Assembly: GCF_000379665.1 (NCBI RefSeq) | Contig: NZ_KB903359.1 | Span: 97,998-161,997, forward strand | Reading direction: 5' to 3' | DNA: 64,000 nt | Origin: Butyricimonas synergistica DSM 23225 | GTDB taxonomy: Bacteria; Bacteroidota; Bacteroidia; Bacteroidales; Marinifilaceae | Shown here: one piece after another, positions 63,901 to 64,000 of the stretch | How positions within the stretch are numbered: position 1 is the first letter of the stretch | Layout of the letters: each line of letters begins with the position of its first letter | The notes under the pieces: model-generated | Database searches by the model: none | What the model was told of the DNA's origin: nothing | Seen by the model: the letters and a program-made list of their open reading frames with translations, nothing else | Position numbers and translations under genes: made by a program

Positions 63901-64000
63901 CTAATATCGGGGAAGAGAATTGGGAGAAATATGCAGAAATGACCCATGAAGATGTTTTTCAAACCGTGATGAGTTTTTCCGGTTGCCGGATGCCTTATAT
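60999..64000 (+). CDS. SusC/RagA-family transducer with STN domain (partial)
   Basis: The gene starts at ATG 60999 and remains open to the window end (about 1000 residues). It has a signal peptide (about residues 1-22), an STN domain (residues 25-95, from SVQTLRMVFDEVEQQTG to YVVIRPV), the carboxypeptidase-regulatory-like domain (KGKVSDERGEPLPGVSIVV), a TonB box (EEVVITGFQ), plug and barrel. The STN domain touches FecR, making this the sensor of the ECF circuit. The plug and barrel closely resemble the STN-less SusC at 45727. A SusD gene probably follows beyond the window. Confidence 0.93.
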   Translation, partial: MRWTWVWVIVLVFGVLGKGTAQTVKMTDSVQTLRMVFDEVEQQTGMLTLFSNNELDMHREVKLESREYTLKELYEYLLKGTGLEFEILNHYVVIRPVRRKNEDGKMLEIKGKVSDERGEPLPGVSIVVKGSSRGVITDANGEYRILLPKVKSVILLFSFIGKRMKQVMYLGKGDLNIVMEDENQEVEEVVITGFQNVSKRHLTSAVTSMKASEIMLPGVTTIDRMLEGQVPGMIFMQNSGQIGVAPRLRIRGSSTILGTQEPLWVIDGIVQNDPVNVDAGQINDLDFVNLLGNAISGLNPNDVERIDVLKDASATALYGVRAANGVIVITTKKGQEGPLKVNYNFTGSLTTRSRYTDASVDVMDALERIDYSREIIEKGIVLSNISSWVGYEGALMEFYRGEISFTEFQEKVGYYEKNNTDWFDVICRDAFSHNHNLSLSGGTSLIKYYVSLGYNRENGVLKKEHGDRYTTSVCLSGSYKRFGFSFGMTGNVQKRHYTPLEVGLLNYAYNTSRAVPVYNENGSLWYYPRQGTTYMVNYNVLNERDHSGQIVEGKGISLNMSLDYRLTNTLKAETVLAYHWNNTDQDIYFGEQTAYAADLRGDLYDGGQVRGVLPFGGELRKDDTKSYSYTLRGQLNYSPYLDKAGNHSFSVVIGGEVVSSKYTGRKQIYRGGLSGDGKLIEPVDVEEYPAFGKWSSETPEVQGIAKHQVTNMASLYGSLTYSIRNIYIFNMNARIDASNKFGKDANKRLLPIWSVSGRWNMKDGVLRNLKWVDDFSLRLSFGYQGNMLELETSEMVIEKGEWDDRMESDKSYIYKFPNPNLAWERTSSLNLGTDFSFFEGRLRGTVSYFYKKTRDAFLKKKISVINGVREYVVNQGTIENQGVELGLSCYLVASKGKGTFSWRVDPQLSKVLNRLVNEDKGRDQVMHNSYGYQDYIDGNVQIVGRPLNSFFSYEFTGLSSKDGRPTFANIGEENWEKYAEMTHEDVFQTVMSFSGCRMPY

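Overview
This is a Bacteroidota chromosome segment, almost certainly order Bacteroidales. The evidence is the promoters (TTTG or TTG, about 19-21 bp, TAnnTTTG), the near absence of Shine-Dalgarno sequences, SusC/SusD (RagA/RagB) pairs, FecR anti-sigma factors with ECF sigma factors, DUF4468 and DUF4251 type exported proteins, many lipoproteins with Asp-rich N-termini, and the ATP synthase order D-C-B-E-F-H-A-G. Gene style suggests an Odoribacteraceae-like organism (Odoribacter or Butyricimonas); that is a guess.

Region 1 (1-4.3 kb) holds a Cys-containing leucine-rich-repeat exported protein, a small charged protein, an RRM-type RNA-binding protein, 6-phosphogluconolactonase and a MATE exporter. 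Region 2 (4.5-11.4 kb) is a Ton energising operon: a 41-aa membrane protein, ExbB, two ExbD, TonB, a PstS-like lipoprotein and a TPR protein. Two related small exported proteins flank it. Region 3 (11.6-18.4 kb) is a complete F1Fo ATP synthase operon, apparently proton-type. Region 4 (18.6-35.3 kb) is mixed housekeeping and accessory: an SLC13 transporter with RCK-C domains, an alpha/beta hydrolase, SanA, a DUF4468 protein, a stand-alone SusC/SusD pair, small hypothetical proteins and lipoproteins, a biotin-dependent carboxyltransferase (OadA/PycB), CoaD and a DUF4251 protein.

Region 5 (35.5-64 kb, continuing past the window) is the most interesting part. All genes lie on the + strand, most a few bases apart or overlapping. 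An ECF sigma factor at the left end is followed by a probable ECF promoter. Then come a lipoprotein, a small exported protein, three TlpA-like thioredoxin proteins, an S9 prolyl-oligopeptidase-type peptidase, an S8 subtilase, SusC/SusD plus a third lipoprotein, a TolC/HlyD/two-ATPase/two-permease ABC exporter, and a fourth thioredoxin. At the right end is a FecR anti-sigma factor without an adjacent sigma gene, followed by a second SusC that carries the STN signalling domain. The FecR gene is preceded by a near copy (about 30 of 34 bases) of the promoter found after the sigma gene. This suggests one ECF/FecR/STN-SusC circuit spread over about 24 kb and controlling outer-membrane uptake, periplasmic thiol chemistry, proteolysis and efflux. 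The substrate is unknown; a peptide or disulfide-containing protein fits the gene content.

Several intergenic sites are clear: long perfect inverted-repeat terminators between convergent genes, 7-bp tandem repeats at gene ends, a dyad cluster at the left edge, and small palindromes in the atp operon.
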